In this document: piece by piece, positions 1-10,993 of the stretch
Numbering within the stretch: the first letter of the stretch is position 1
How the letters are laid out: each line of letters starts with the position of its first letter
Assembly: GCA_015680685.1 (NCBI GenBank)
Contig: MNCI01002682.1
Coordinates: forward strand, 62,352-126,351
Direction: 5' to 3'
Length of the DNA: 64,000 bases
Source of the DNA: Gnetum montanum
Lineage: Eukaryota; Streptophyta; Gnetopsida; Gnetales; Gnetaceae
The notes under the pieces: model-generated
The model's input: the letters and a program-made list of their open reading frames with translations, nothing else
What the model was told of the DNA's origin: nothing
Database searches by the model: none
Made by a program: the position numbers and the translations under genes

Positions 1-112
1 TACAATGCTCATCTCGCTAAGCGGGGTCCTGGAAGGCTGTGAAAGCTTAACCTCTTTGAGTGGCTGCACCTAGGCTCAAACAAGCACTTTACCATCACTC
101 CAAATGATGGTC
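1..112 (-). repeat. tRNA-derived SINE copy, edge-truncated (family S1)
   Basis: Read on the minus strand this holds the same blocks as the copies near 4,993-5,140 and 22,226-22,400: a GTGATGGTAAAGTGCTTG stretch resembling a tRNA box A, TTTGAGCCTAGG near box B, then CCACTCAAAGAGGTTA and a GCTTAGCGAGATGAGCATTG tail. Bases between boxes A and B are missing here. The window starts inside or at the 3' end of the copy, so its limits are unknown. Confidence 0.55.
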
Positions 113-920
113 TCTGTAAGTTTGTTCATCTTTTATGTTAAAGAAAAAGGTTGCCACTGTTTCTAGCCATTGATACTAGATGAATGTTCATATGTGAAAA
201 TCAACTAATATTTTCCTTTCATTTTAAGGCATTCTAAATTTGGCAAGCAAGATGTAAGGCCTGAAGTTTTGGCAAATAAATCTGAATGTAGGCAGGAATG
301 AGGGTCTGAAATAAATCTAAAATTATAGTTATTAACACAGTTCATGAGAATTGGGATTTTACAATGTTTTCCTTTAAGCCTATGGCAATTTCAGTTCCTA
401 TAATTTCTCTAAATGTGGTGGCTGAAACATGTAGAGTTTAGGTACTAACTATTTTATTTTGGACCAGCATTGTTTTTGTTTTTCCTTCCTTTTTACATGC
501 ATAGAGACTCTAGCAAGACCTTACAGATTTGGAAAACTGCATAACTTGAAAATGATACAAGTATTTTTTGCACATGCATACTTTAAATAAAATGCAAAGT
601 TAAGGGTATTGCTGATAATGAGGCACATAAATTGAAATACAACTGCAAGCAGATTAACAGTCTCTGACTTGTTAAAAGAAAAAGAAAAAAACAGAGGACA
701 GTCACAGTCTCTGATTTTAAAATAATATAACAGAGAACAGTCATAGGCTGCGATTTCCAACAACAACAATAACAAAAACAGAGAACAGAGTTTATAGGTG
801 ACTGTCTAGAGAATATTAAACAGAAACCAGAAATTGACAGCCATAAAACATGCAGTGTCTATCATAATCATGTAATCAATCTTTAATTCTAAACAAATGG
901 AATAGGTAAACTCTACGAAC
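113..920. other. AT-rich stretch with no recognised gene
   Basis: Short open frames on the minus strand are low-complexity and hydrophobic with no family motif. I see no RNA gene or element boundary here. Confidence 0.5.
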
Positions 921-926
921 ACAAGT

Positions 927-2735
927 TTGCTGGATGCGTTTAATTTGATGCTTTGGTGGGGCCAAGTTTGTAAGGAAATTAATTGTTTGCATATTGTTGT
1001 GTTGCCTAAGATTCCCAACCCCACCCTACCTTCTCAATATCGGCCAATTGGGGTGTGTAATACTTTACTAAGGGTTTTCACCAAAATTCTGGTGCACCGT
1101 CTGCAACCTCTAATGTCTGCTTTGGTTGGTTCCCATCAGGCTGGATTCATTAAAGGACGATTTATTGAAGACCAAACTCTTTTGCTTCACAAATTGGGCC
1201 ACTTCATCAAACATTCCTCCTTTTCTAGTATGTGCATCAAATTAGATCTTGCAAAAGCCTATGACACTATTCAATGATAGGCACTCCAAGAGATCATGTT
1301 GAGAAAAGGGATTCACCAACACTTTGTGAATCTTTGTATTAATCTCCATCAAACTAGTGCCTATTCTTTTGATTTGTGCATGCGGCTCTGGGGGTTTTCC
1401 TCCTCCACCAGGGGATAACAGCAAGGGGACCCCCTTTCTCCCTACTTGTTCATCATTTTCATGGACACCATGAATTTGTATTGTAGGAAGGAAGGTGTAG
1501 GGGGGCTCAACATCGCTGGTATCACATGCATCATGGAACACTATGTTGAAGATACCACCCTCATGACTAGCGTTGTGGTACTACAAGCCCAAGCGATTAA
1601 CCAAGCCTTGACTCATTTGGCACAGGAAATAGGGCTACAACCTAACCGGGGGAAATCTGTAGTGCATTGCTTCCATCCAGAGACCCGGGTGTAGTAGTAG
1701 GTGTGCCAATGTCTTGGGATCTTACTAGGTTCAGAGAATGAGTTCTATCTGGGTATTCCCATGTTTTCTTGGAATAGATATTTCACGTGGACTCATTTGA
1801 TATAGAGGTTATTGTCGAGGGTGGAGCACTAGGTTGCACGGTTCTTCACTCGTAAGGGTAAGATTCTCTTAGCTTCTTCAGTGTTGCTTGCTTGCCATCT
1901 CTCGTTACGTTGCATTTGTGGCCACTCCTCCTGTTGGGGTGATTAACAAAATCAGCCAAATCATTCGAAATTTTATTTGGTTTGGGGGGAAGGGGGAACA
2001 TCATCTACATTTGTTTGTTGGGAAAATGTGGTGCGACCAAGAACTACGGGAGGCCTAGGGGTGCTAAAATTTGAAGTTGTTATCTTGATGGGACATCAGA
2101 TCTTGATTGATCGCTTGCTGGAGGATTCGAAGTGTCAGATGCCCTGCTCTTGCATCATGAATTCTAAGTACACTTTGTGGGTTGTGGTGCCTAGAGACTC
2201 CCACGTGTGGAGAAATGTCTGTACTCATGCTCATAAGTTGCTCCTTGGGGGAATGATGGGTTTGACTCTCACGCATACCATTAAGCTAATGTACCCAGAT
2301 CAAGATGGGTGGAAACTTCTCTGGCAAGGGAAGCTCCTGAAAAAGATCGAATGTTTTGCTTGGTTGAGCTTGCAAGGCACCCTACTATTGTGTGTCGGTC
2401 TTAAAGTGCGGGGGTTAATTAACCATGATGATTGCCCTTTTTGCTCTTTGTACACCGAGTCCACAACACATCTCTTTCTACATTGCCCTTTTGCTACCAA
2501 GGTTTGGGCGAATGTCGATATTAGGCCTATGCTTAGGGTGATTGGAGATTTCTTCCATACCGTGGTTTTGCGGCAAATTTGGGAGGCCCGTAATGCCAGG
2601 GTCTTCTATGCACCTCCTTTTCCTACTCTGGCACAAGCTGTGGTCCTTGTGCGTAGACTATGGATGGAGTCTATTATAGCTATGGGAGTGACTTTGACTT
2701 TTGAACTAAAGGCAAAGATGTTTCATCAAAAATGA
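927..2735 (+). pseudogene. L1-type LINE reverse transcriptase relic, 5' truncated
   Basis: Three open pieces in different frames make up a decayed non-LTR reverse transcriptase. 927-1,277 has the LINE signatures QYRPIGVCNTL, GSHQAGFIKGR and KLDLAKAYD. 1,446-1,694 has VEDTTLM where FADDTLL is expected, so the catalytic FADD box is damaged. 1,977-2,735 has GGLGVLKF and the zinc-binding reverse-transcriptase tail around DDCPFCSLYTESTTHLFLHC. The endonuclease half is absent upstream, as expected of a 5'-truncated insertion. Stops and frame changes between the pieces show it cannot make an active protein. Its last third recurs inverted at 4,410-4,719. Confidence 0.85.
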
Positions 2736-2797
2736 GAGCTGTGGGGCCTTGTCATCCATATGGGGTGGGCTAATGTGCTTCTACTTCTAGTTGGTGA

Positions 2798-2798
2798 N
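2798..2798. other. Ambiguous base (n)
   Basis: The only undetermined base noticed in the window; it lies just after the LINE coding relic and affects no coding call. Confidence 0.95.
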
Positions 2799-2859
2799 AT
2801 GGAGGGGGCTCTTGTTCTGTTATTTTGTCTTTTGATCATGTTCTTTGATGGTTGGGGAT

Positions 2860-4400
2860 ATTATCACCCCCGATTTTGGGTGTTGGGAGGTGGCCCTTAG
2901 CTGATTCTAGGATTTGGTTTGCAAGGATGACATATTTAGTACTTTACTAATAGATAACCCGAAGGTTAGGAGCATCACAATGATAACTTGATAACCATAT
3001 AAGTGACTGAACCAATGCACACACATAATATACTCAAAGAGCACCAACATATACACATAATAGATATTGTACCTTAAGAGAGTTAATATGTATAACGTGT
3101 TTAGCCTTAAACTCCCACTCTATAGAGAAGGTGTGGTGCCCAAGCTAGAGAGGCCAAAGCCTCTCAAACAAGCCTACATATCCTTGTAATATCATTCACA
3201 AGGAATCAAGGCAATGCAGTTCTATAGGGTGATAGTTAAGATAGCATGGAACCCAAGTGGATCTCCATACTTCTTTCAACAAGAAGGCATATTTTTAACA
3301 AGGTTAACACAATCAAGCATCTCCAAGGACTATGCCCACGTAGCCCATACGAGATCGCCAACCTTGGATAGAATGATAGGGAGCATTTCTTAACAATGAT
3401 AACAAAAACATGAAAGACCAAGTGCACATAACCCAAAGAAAATGCTAACTTGTAAGCCCAATACATGAATGTCAAAAATCAGATCCATGACTCATGAAAG
3501 ACCCCATGCATGAGTCACAACTCACAAGAAAATCTCACATGTCCTCATGAAATAATTCTCACCTATCCGAACCAACACCTACTAAAAATTTCTGTACAAC
3601 AAAGGTTTGGGATGCACATCTCTAGAAATGAGTTTGGCCAATTTGGAAAGGGAGAAGACACTTCAAGCTCAAGTTGTTGCCCACCTAGTTGCTTCAAGAA
3701 TTAGCTTAAAATTAAAAGTTCAAGGTGCAGCCAGAACCCTCTCACAAAACCAGAGAAAACAGTCTTCAAAAATCAGCCTTAAAAGCCTTCAACAGTAGCA
3801 GTAATGTCAACCTCTTATGCCTTCACAAAAGCTCATAAAGATCACTAAGACAGCCCCCATGCTCAGCCCAAAAGACAAGGTAGGAGCAGCCCCACACAAT
3901 CTTCTCTCTCTACCTCAAACTAGCATATTCTTCCTTTCTTGGAAAAAGATGGAAAATGAGAGCAAACTTCCTTCTATTTGTAGAATGAAGGAGATCCAAA
4001 GCTTGGACAAAGACTTGTACACAAAAGTTTACACAACAGGCAAAGATTAGACAACTGATTTCCCAAAGATCCTTTTTTGTTTAATTCATGACATCATTAA
4101 GCTTTCATGAAGAAAGGAGTGGATATGTGAGAGTGACAACACTTAAGAGAGTCACATGTCCCCTATTAAATGAGTGTTTTGTCCTTTTTTTAGCCATTAT
4201 TATGAAGTGGACAATTAACATATCAAAAAAAGATATTATCACAAGCATGTCATAAAGCATACATCACCATCCCACATTGACTTTTCTTGTGGCTCCACCT
4301 TCTTTTGGTTTGTTTCAAGTCATTTTTACTTTATAAACTACGAAGCTTTTCTAATCTATTTTTGGCCATTTATCTATTTTCTACATTCCCTATGATTTAT
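2860..4400. other. Unassigned intergenic sequence
   Basis: Small plus-strand open frames at 3,510-4,050 are rich in Ser, Lys and Gln and show no family motif. No terminal repeats or box motifs were recognised. It could be an old LTR or LINE tail, but I cannot support a call. Confidence 0.4.
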
Positions 4401-4409
4401 CTAATAAAA

Positions 4410-4719
4410 GTCATTTTTGATGAAACATCTTTGCCTTTAGTTCAAAAGTCAAAGTCACTCCCATAGCTATAATAGACTCCATCCATAGTCTACGCACAAG
4501 GACCACAACTTGTGCCAGGGTAGGAAAAGGAGGTGCATAGAAGACCCTGGCATTACGGGCCTCCCAAATTTGGCGCAAAACCACAGTATGGAAGAAATCT
4601 CCAATCACCCTAAGCATAGGCCTAATATCAACATTTGCCCAAACCTCGGTAGCAAAAGGGCAATCATCATGGTTAATTAACCCCCGCACTTTAAGACCGA
4701 CACACAATAGTAGGGTGCC
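4410..4719 (-). pseudogene. Inverted second copy of the L1 LINE 3' coding end
   Basis: On the minus strand this encodes the same C-terminal stretch as 2,375-2,738, ending in FELKAKMFHQK and the same stop. Similarity stops right after the stop codon on one side and inside GTLLLCVGL on the other. A 51-base segment (17 codons) is missing between two copies of a TTGCCCTTTTGC-like word, which looks like a deletion between short direct repeats. It is a non-coding relic. Confidence 0.85.
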
Positions 4720-4766
4720 TATAAACAAAGGTTGCTAATAATGAGCCTATAAACAAAGGTTGCTAC
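4719..4766. repeat. Short tandem duplication
   Basis: GCCTATAAACAAAGGTTGCT occurs twice, 27 bases apart, at the join between the inverted LINE copy and the following LINE tail. Confidence 0.7.
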
Positions 4767-4976
4767 ATCACTGTTCTAGGAAAGCCACTGAAAGAAAGAC
4801 CAAAGAAGATATGGGGAAAAATGATTTAAAGAAACTACAAATAAACAAAGATCTAGTTCTTTGTAGATGTGAATGGTGAAAAAGAACTCATGTAGCCGAC
4901 CCCATTTTGTTGTGATAAAGCTAGGATGATGATGATGATTTAAAAAATTACAAGTGTTTTTGGTAAAAAAAAAAAA
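4729..4976 (+). mobile_element. RTE-like LINE 3' end with GATGAT and poly(A) tract
   Basis: It contains the plant LINE 3'-end wording GAAAAAGAACTCATGTAGCC, then CGACCCCAT, a TAAAGCTAGGATGATGATGA tail and, slightly further on, an A run. The same order of blocks occurs on the minus strand at 7,209-7,412. It is the last ~200 bases of a non-LTR retroposon with no coding left. Confidence 0.6.
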
Positions 4977-4992
4977 AAAAGGATTATCACTT

Positions 4993-5140
4993 GGAGCCAC
5001 AATGCTCATCTTGCTAAGCAGGGTCTTAGGAGGGTTAATAGATGAGCAAAAGCCTAACCTCTTTGAGTGGCTATGCCTAGGCTTGAACCCAAGTCTTCAT
5101 CTTGAGAAACGAGCACTTTACTATCACTTCAAATGACAGT
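4993..5140 (-). repeat. tRNA-derived SINE (family S1), best copy
   Basis: On the minus strand, TGATAGTAAAGTGCTCG resembles box A and its D-arm, and GGGTTCAAGCC matches the box B consensus at tRNA-like spacing. A family-specific body (CCACTCAAAGAGGTTAGG) and a tail ending GTGATAATCC follow. The adjoining homopolymer at 4,964-4,980 is a T run in this orientation. No complete tRNA cloverleaf is present, so this is a retroposon, not a tRNA gene. Confidence 0.65.
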
Positions 5141-5146
5141 CCTTAA

Positions 5147-7120
5147 ATGTGCTACTGTAATATCTCACCTATAGCTAATGTGGTCAAATGTAGGACATTG
5201 CAGGAACATGTGATGTTTATCTTTAATGCTATTTGTATTCCACAATCGACATATATATTCTTCATGAGGAATTTTGAGCTATGTGCTTGTTTTAACCCTC
5301 AAATGATGAGATCCCATTTATGCTTTGCAATTGTGCATTGCAAATGATGATGAATAGTAGCAAATAAATAGTTTACCTTTAAATTATATCTTTTCCTAAT
5401 ATTATTCAAATAGAACTATTTTTTACCTTATACATTTTCCCAAAGTTTTTGAAATACAACTTATTTCACCAATTTGTGAATTTGCTTAAGATTAGAATTA
5501 AAAACAATATACCATTGAATATTTTATCTATTAAGCTATAAAAGTGCCTCATGAAACCATCCTTTGTCTTAGGTTTTGATCATCACTTTTTTTGAAGTAT
5601 TAATCTAATGAGAATTTAGAAAGATTATGAGTGTAGACTATACATTGACAAATAGCTTCAACTTCTAAGGATATTATCTCTACTTCAAGAAACATAATAT
5701 CATATTGTGTTTGTCTCTTCACCTTGAATTCATTGAGCAAATGCAACTTTTGAATTTCTTTTTCTATCTATTTCCATTGTGTATTTGCTAGACTAGGATC
5801 CCATACAATATACCCATAATGAATCGTTGGTTAAACAATGGCATAATAGAATTGTTTTTGGATATCTCAAGCCAGAATAGATTCCTTATTAGATTTGTTT
5901 TTTAAAGCAAATAATGCTTTAATACCACTTGCAACTTTTTGAGTAATGCACTATCTCATTTGTAATTGTAGGATCATTTTAGGCCAATGCATTTTTCAAG
6001 AGGAGGTTATGTTTACATGTTTATTTCTTATAGTGCGTGTGCCACAGGTCATGATTTTTAGCTTTCTAGAGAGTAACTTTCATTTCAGAATATTGACAAC
6101 AGTCATCAAGAATCTAAATCCTTTGTTGCAATCCTTCTATTGAATTTAATTTTAAAACATCATTAGCATAAAGTAAGAGTCTAACCAGAGTACTTTCACT
6201 TGTAATTGCAAATAGAGGTGGTACTTTATGCATCCATTCTTCAAGTTCATCAATAAAAGGTCCAAATAAAGTAGGAGAAAAAGGACATCCTTATTTTACA
6301 TTACCATAACTATCAAATAAAATTCTTTCTTAACCATTTGTGAAGTGAATGTATACCTCTTTGGTGTTGGGAACTTCTAAATTTTTTAAGCATCTCCATA
6401 ACTTGCTTTGAATGGCTGGCCGAATCATACCGCTTGTGTGGAACTTTTGCTCCATCAATAAAATCTTATAAAATCTTTTAAAGTGAGGAGATGGTCTATG
6501 GTAGAATGTTGCTGCCTAAATCTTGTTTGGGAAATTACACATCTTATTTCCTTCAGCCTATCTTCTAAGCATTGATTCTAGAATAGTGCCTACAAGCTTG
6601 GCAAAAATATTGTTGACTACAATTAGTCTATAATTATTTAGATCTTTTTTATCCCCTTTTATAAAGAGAATAACTACTTTATTGATGCACCATTCCTTTT
6701 CTAACCGCACTTGCACAACTAAATTTAACTTCTTCCAAATGACATTCTATACCAATGGCCCTTCCCATTTAGGCATTTCTTCATGCAAGTTATTTATATC
6801 AGAAACTTTTCTTGATACTTGTCTTTTCATCCTGCTGCATTGAGTCATCAAAATAAATGAACAATGTATTATCATTTGAATTAGCTTGCACATTTACACA
6901 ATATATTTTGTGGTGGTTTGTGTCTCTCTAATCAAATACACATACTAGAATTAGTAGATTGATTATGGGAGTTAGGATGGTACGAATTATTATATTGAAA
7001 TTGTATTCATTCAAGAAAGCTCTGAAGTGTATTTTAATTTTCCATAACTATTTTTCATTTAGTTGTAACTCCTTAAATTTAGAAAATGGTTCTAGCTATT
7101 TAGTTGAATAGCAAACTTTT
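5147..7120 (-). pseudogene. LINE (family A) reverse transcriptase relic
   Basis: Reading the minus strand, the classic non-LTR reverse transcriptase order appears: LYKKGDKKDLNNYRLIVVNN near 6,690-6,630, AKLVGTILE, a VK-stop-GCPFSPTLFGPF block near 6,300-6,255 (the stop replaces the usual Gln), DELEEWM, and LLLYANDV near 6,175, where FADDV is expected. Catalytic Asp is thus lost and at least four stops interrupt the frame. The remaining ~1 kb on the low-coordinate side matches the family's 3' part at 18.1-18.5, 29.5-30.3 and 34.1-35.0 kb. It is a dead copy; its 5' limit is uncertain. Confidence 0.75.
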
Positions 7121-7208
7121 TCAAGTTCTAACATGCATGTTGTTCTTATATGTTTGTCACACCTTGGGTAAATATTGAATAGTTTCGTAATTTTCAAAAC
7201 TTTTCATC

Positions 7209-7412
7209 CCATATATTAAGATCATCATCATCTTAGTCTTGTTTGTAAAAGTTGGGGTTGGCTATATGAGTTTTCTTTCACCATTTGCCTCTATAAAAAG
7301 TCAAATTCTTATCTATTTGCAATTTCTTCAAATCATCTTTAGTTGTTTGTCTTCATGTCTTTTTGGTCTTTCCTTTCAATGGCTTTCTTTTGATGTAGCA
7401 ACGTTTTTCAAT
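7209..7412 (-). mobile_element. RTE-like LINE 3' end, minus orientation
   Basis: On the minus strand it repeats the blocks of 4,729-4,945 in the same order: GTTGCTACATCA, GAAAGCCATTGAAAGGAAAG, AACTCATATAGCCAACCCCA and a GATGATGAT tail. It is a second copy of the same LINE 3' end in the opposite direction. Confidence 0.6.
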
Positions 7413-7800
7413 TGGCTTAGTATCCCATATATTGAGATGCAAGCCAGAAATGCAAATGCAAATACATTTTGAAATACTTATTTACTTAAAATCTTCCTTC
7501 TTATTGAGGGGCTTCTATGGTAAAAATTCCCAAAGTCATAAAGGATATGGAGTTGATAGATTAACTAGATTTTTATCAAATTTGGATACATGAGAACATG
7601 AAAATCTCCAAAGATTGTGTATTTTTCTTAATATTATGATCCTTTTTGAGAGTTTCAGCTTCAACCATATCACTTAATGTGAAGAAACATTATATGAATG
7701 ATGTGTAACAGATGTAACTTGAGAGTTTTTATCTTAGCTTTACACTTCCTTCCAGTCAACTAATTCAACAATGTAAACCATGCAACTAGGGTTCTATGTC
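7413..7800. other. Unassigned AT-rich sequence
   Basis: Nothing recognised apart from low-complexity sequence between two retroposon remnants. Confidence 0.4.
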
Positions 7801-7811
7801 ATCACCCGAAG

Positions 7812-7912
7812 GCTCAATACACCTCCTACCAAGTGGGCTCTAGGAGGGTCTGTAGATGAGTGAAAACCTAACCTCTTTCCATGTTGTTGTGCCTAGGTTT
7901 GAATCCAGGTGT
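7812..7912 (-). repeat. SINE family S1 copy, partial
   Basis: Minus-strand box B-like GGATTCAAACCTAGG is followed by GAAAGAGGTTAGGTTTTCAC, CCTCCTAGAGCCC and a GGGTGATGA end, the order seen in the other copies. The matching head (complement of GCTTGAGAAACAAGCACCGT) lies about 600 bases away at 8,508-8,545, so this copy appears split by later sequence. Confidence 0.5.
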
Positions 7913-9425
7913 TACATATTGGAATTTGAGGTCCATAGGAAGTAGGAAACTTAGTTCATTGAGGATTTCAATTTGAAATGGGAAAACATGACAAATCATA
8001 GGCAATATATAACAAGCAATCTATGGTTGTAGATTTAAGTAATAGACAACATAGACATGATGTCAAGAACAATATCAAAAGGTACAACGACTAATTGTGA
8101 ATTATAAGAACTACACAAAGAATGAAACCATCATATAGAATGGTGAACTGCCAAGATAGATATCCACAGTTGAGAAGATAAAGTAGTTAACAAAGATGAA
8201 TCCGACACTGAACATCATGAACGTTATAGATAACATGGTATTATTAGTGAAATATCCAAACTCAAGAAAGTATCTGCAACCACAGACCAACTCGATAAAC
8301 GGTGTGTGTTTGTATAGGTGTAAAGGATGCGGTGAATACCTCCCCTTTTATCTATCATCAAAGTAAAGGTTGCATCCATACACAAACCAACACGTCCCTT
8401 TATTAAGAAAATAACAATTTTTTTATTTATTATGTAAACCGTCACTGTTATAGATCACTAACTTTTAACTTTACACGTTGAGGTTTGTAAATTCATTAAC
8501 TCTGATCGGAACAGCTTGAGAAACAAGCACCGTATGATGATCCCTTAAGCAAAAAAAGAGCTCATGATCTTTTAGTTCTTGAACCTGGTGCATCTTTGCA
8601 CACATGTTAGTGGAAATATAACTTGCCTATGCAAATGGCCTTGGTGTTTCAGGGCTAAAAACTTGCTGGTGTAATTTTAGTAAAAGGAAGTATACATGCA
8701 TTAGCAATTATTTTGCAACCTTTGTTCTACGTTATGGTAGATATCCATTGTTGTTTAGTTGCATTCCCTAAAACATGCAGACATGCATCTAATTTTAGAA
8801 TTCTTATCCAAGTCAACATATGCAATGCTTTTAACTCTGTAAGGACTTCAGGACCGTTATATACAATCAAGAACAATTATGCTTTACTGTTATCCAATAA
8901 AAGTCAGGAAACTCCAGCTTGATGTCTCTGATAAACCATTTCTTGATTAGATGAAGACTTGGTTTATGTTTAGATTGATAGATTTATGTGTGGGACCTTG
9001 GTTTTTGGTAGCAACTTAGCAGCTGGGTTTACATTGTGTGTCTAAATGGTACTGATACACATATTTAGCACTGGAGCACGTGGTAGGTTGGTCAATTACA
9101 AATTATGATTTCCTTTAGAATAAGTAGAATGAATGTCTCATTAGTCATAATGATGCAATTTGAAATTATCATCCTCTACCATCCATCCTATTCCCAACCT
9201 TGGTTTATGATGTTTTAATCTCATAACTTATTAGTATCAAAGATTTGGGCATTTGAGACCCATTCTATAATAAAATTCTTACTTGAACTTTTTACCGCCA
9301 ACTGACATATTCCCTCTTCTCTTTTCAATAGCCTCGAAAATCAGTGGCATCTTTCTTTCCTATTACAATGACTACATACATATGCTAGTAATCTGATGAG
9401 GGCATCACCCCAGCCTCTTTTACTC
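7913..9425. other. Intergenic sequence with a SINE head fragment at 8,508-8,545
   Basis: Apart from the detached S1 SINE head, no gene, RNA or element signature is visible. Short frames here are poor in complexity and have no motif. Confidence 0.4.
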
Positions 9426-9628
9426 TTTTCTCAATTATGAGATGTGTTTGTTATGTCTTGATGACTTGTGCATGTTTTGTGTGTGTTTCGGGCATTCCAG
9501 GGTCATGAAAGGGTCAAGGGAATTCAAATGGAAGACTTCGGGAGCTGTTTGTAAGAGTCAATTTGGTTTCTGCTCAGATGTCTCTAATGCCCAAGACGTC
9601 TTGGTAGCAGCTGCTCTTTCAGACTGGA

Positions 9629-9716
9629 AGACTTCTTTGGTGAAGTCTACCAGGTGTCCTGATAGTAGACGTCTTTGGTGAAGTCTACCGGACGTTCTGA
9701 TAGTAGTTGTCTTTCC
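9629..9716. repeat. Two-copy tandem repeat, about 43 bp
   Basis: TCTTTGGTGAAGTCTACC followed by TCTGATAGTAG-like sequence occurs twice in succession (first copy CAGGTGTCCTGATAGTAG, second CGGACGTTCTGATAGTAG). Confidence 0.7.
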
Positions 9717-9986
9717 AGAAGCAGGCCCAGATGAGATGCCCATACGTGCCAGACAACTTGGATTTCAAATAGAGGTGCCCATGAAGCCGAAGAGTTAGCT
9801 TGGGAAGGTGAAAAGTCAGCCTAAAAGGTATAAATTGATGGCTTGATTGATCATGTAGGCATCATACCTTGGAGGAGGCAAGAGGGAGGCACTAGGGAGA
9901 AAGAGTAGCCTAAGGAGAGGAGAAAAGATTCTCTTGTGGAGTGTGAGTCTTGTCTTGTGGGTATGGTCTTGTGTAATTAAGGTGTG

Positions 9987-10170
9987 AATTCTAAAAGTGA
10001 AGGAGAGTTGGGTGAGGCTAAGAGTGCTTTGTTTCTCCTTGTGTTGTGAGTTCTAAAAGTGAAGGAGAGTTGGGTAAGGCTAAGAGTGCTTTGTTTCTCC
10101 TTGTGTTGTGAGTTCTAAAAGTGAAGGAGAGTTGGGTGAGGCTAAGAGTGCTTTGTTTCTCCTTGTGTTG
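9987..10170. repeat. Three-copy tandem repeat, 62-bp unit
   Basis: The unit runs from TTCTAAAAGTGAAGGAGAGT to TTTCTCCTTGTGTTG. CTAAAAG starts at 9,991, 10,053 and 10,115, an exact 62-base spacing, and copies differ at only a few positions, so the expansion is recent. Confidence 0.9.
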
Positions 10171-10993
10171 ATTGAGTCTCATTGGGAGGCTTGTGTGGCT
10201 TAAATTGTGAGCCATTGTGTATGTGTGATTGTTTTGATATTTTGGGAATTGATGTATATTTTTAGTCCTTGGGAGTGTGGGGAATGAGTCCTACCGATCT
10301 TTGTGATGTAATTCACCATTGTTGAGCATAATTGAAGCACAAGATCTTTAGCTCTTTGTGTTTTTGCTTTCTTGCTTCCAATTGTATCTTGAAGGTAAGG
10401 GTAAAGTCGTATTCTTTTCACATCGTAGGGGCTGGTAGGGGCCAGTCCTTACCATAATGTGCTTCACATTTTATTCATGCATCATGCTATATAATGTTGC
10501 AAGATAATGATTGGAATTCTATTTTGATGAAGTGCTTGCTTGAACACGGCTTTGGTAATTCAGTGCTTTGGAGCGAAGCTTGTATGACTCTCATATTGCT
10601 AATTTGATTGATTATGCATATCTATTGGATGTATGTATATACCATACATTGTGTATATATCGGTATATACAACACCAACATGATGAAAAATTTGAAACAC
10701 AATGCCAGAAAGGCACACATCTTATCAGGCCAGGGGAAAGAAACTCTGTTAATAAAATCTGTAACAATAATGCAGGACATTGTGTTATATAAGCATCATT
10801 AGTATTCGAAGATAAATTCTGACAATGGCTTAATGTTGATATTTGGTATGAAACAAATAATTTTTTAAATATTCAATTTTTTGTTGGATTTTCATCCTTT
10901 TCTAAAAACATTTTGAACAATTTATCCGTGGTACTAGCTACTAATTTTTTATCAATTAAACAGCTGTACTAAATAAACTCTTTGCATGATCAG

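Larger units (their letters stand above)
9430..10460 (+). mobile_element. Possible solo LTR or LTR-like unit with internal repeats
   Basis: The block differs from its flanks: G-rich, a TATA-like GGTATAAATTGATGG at about 9,829, a purine-rich stretch after it, and tandem repeats at 9,629-9,716 and 9,987-10,170. This layout is like an LTR (promoter near the middle, repeats in the leader). I could not fix TG/CA ends or a target duplication, and no coding region adjoins it. Confidence 0.3.

Noticed and set aside
4993-5140. A true tRNA gene
   Set aside because: Box-like motifs are present but no cloverleaf or acceptor stem; the dispersed family points to a SINE.
5946-6143. Plus-strand open frame of 65 codons
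   Set aside because: It lies opposite the LINE reverse transcriptase blocks and has no motif; a shadow frame.
9987-10170. Regular repeats considered as a CRISPR array
   Set aside because: The units are contiguous tandem copies without spacers, in a plant genome.
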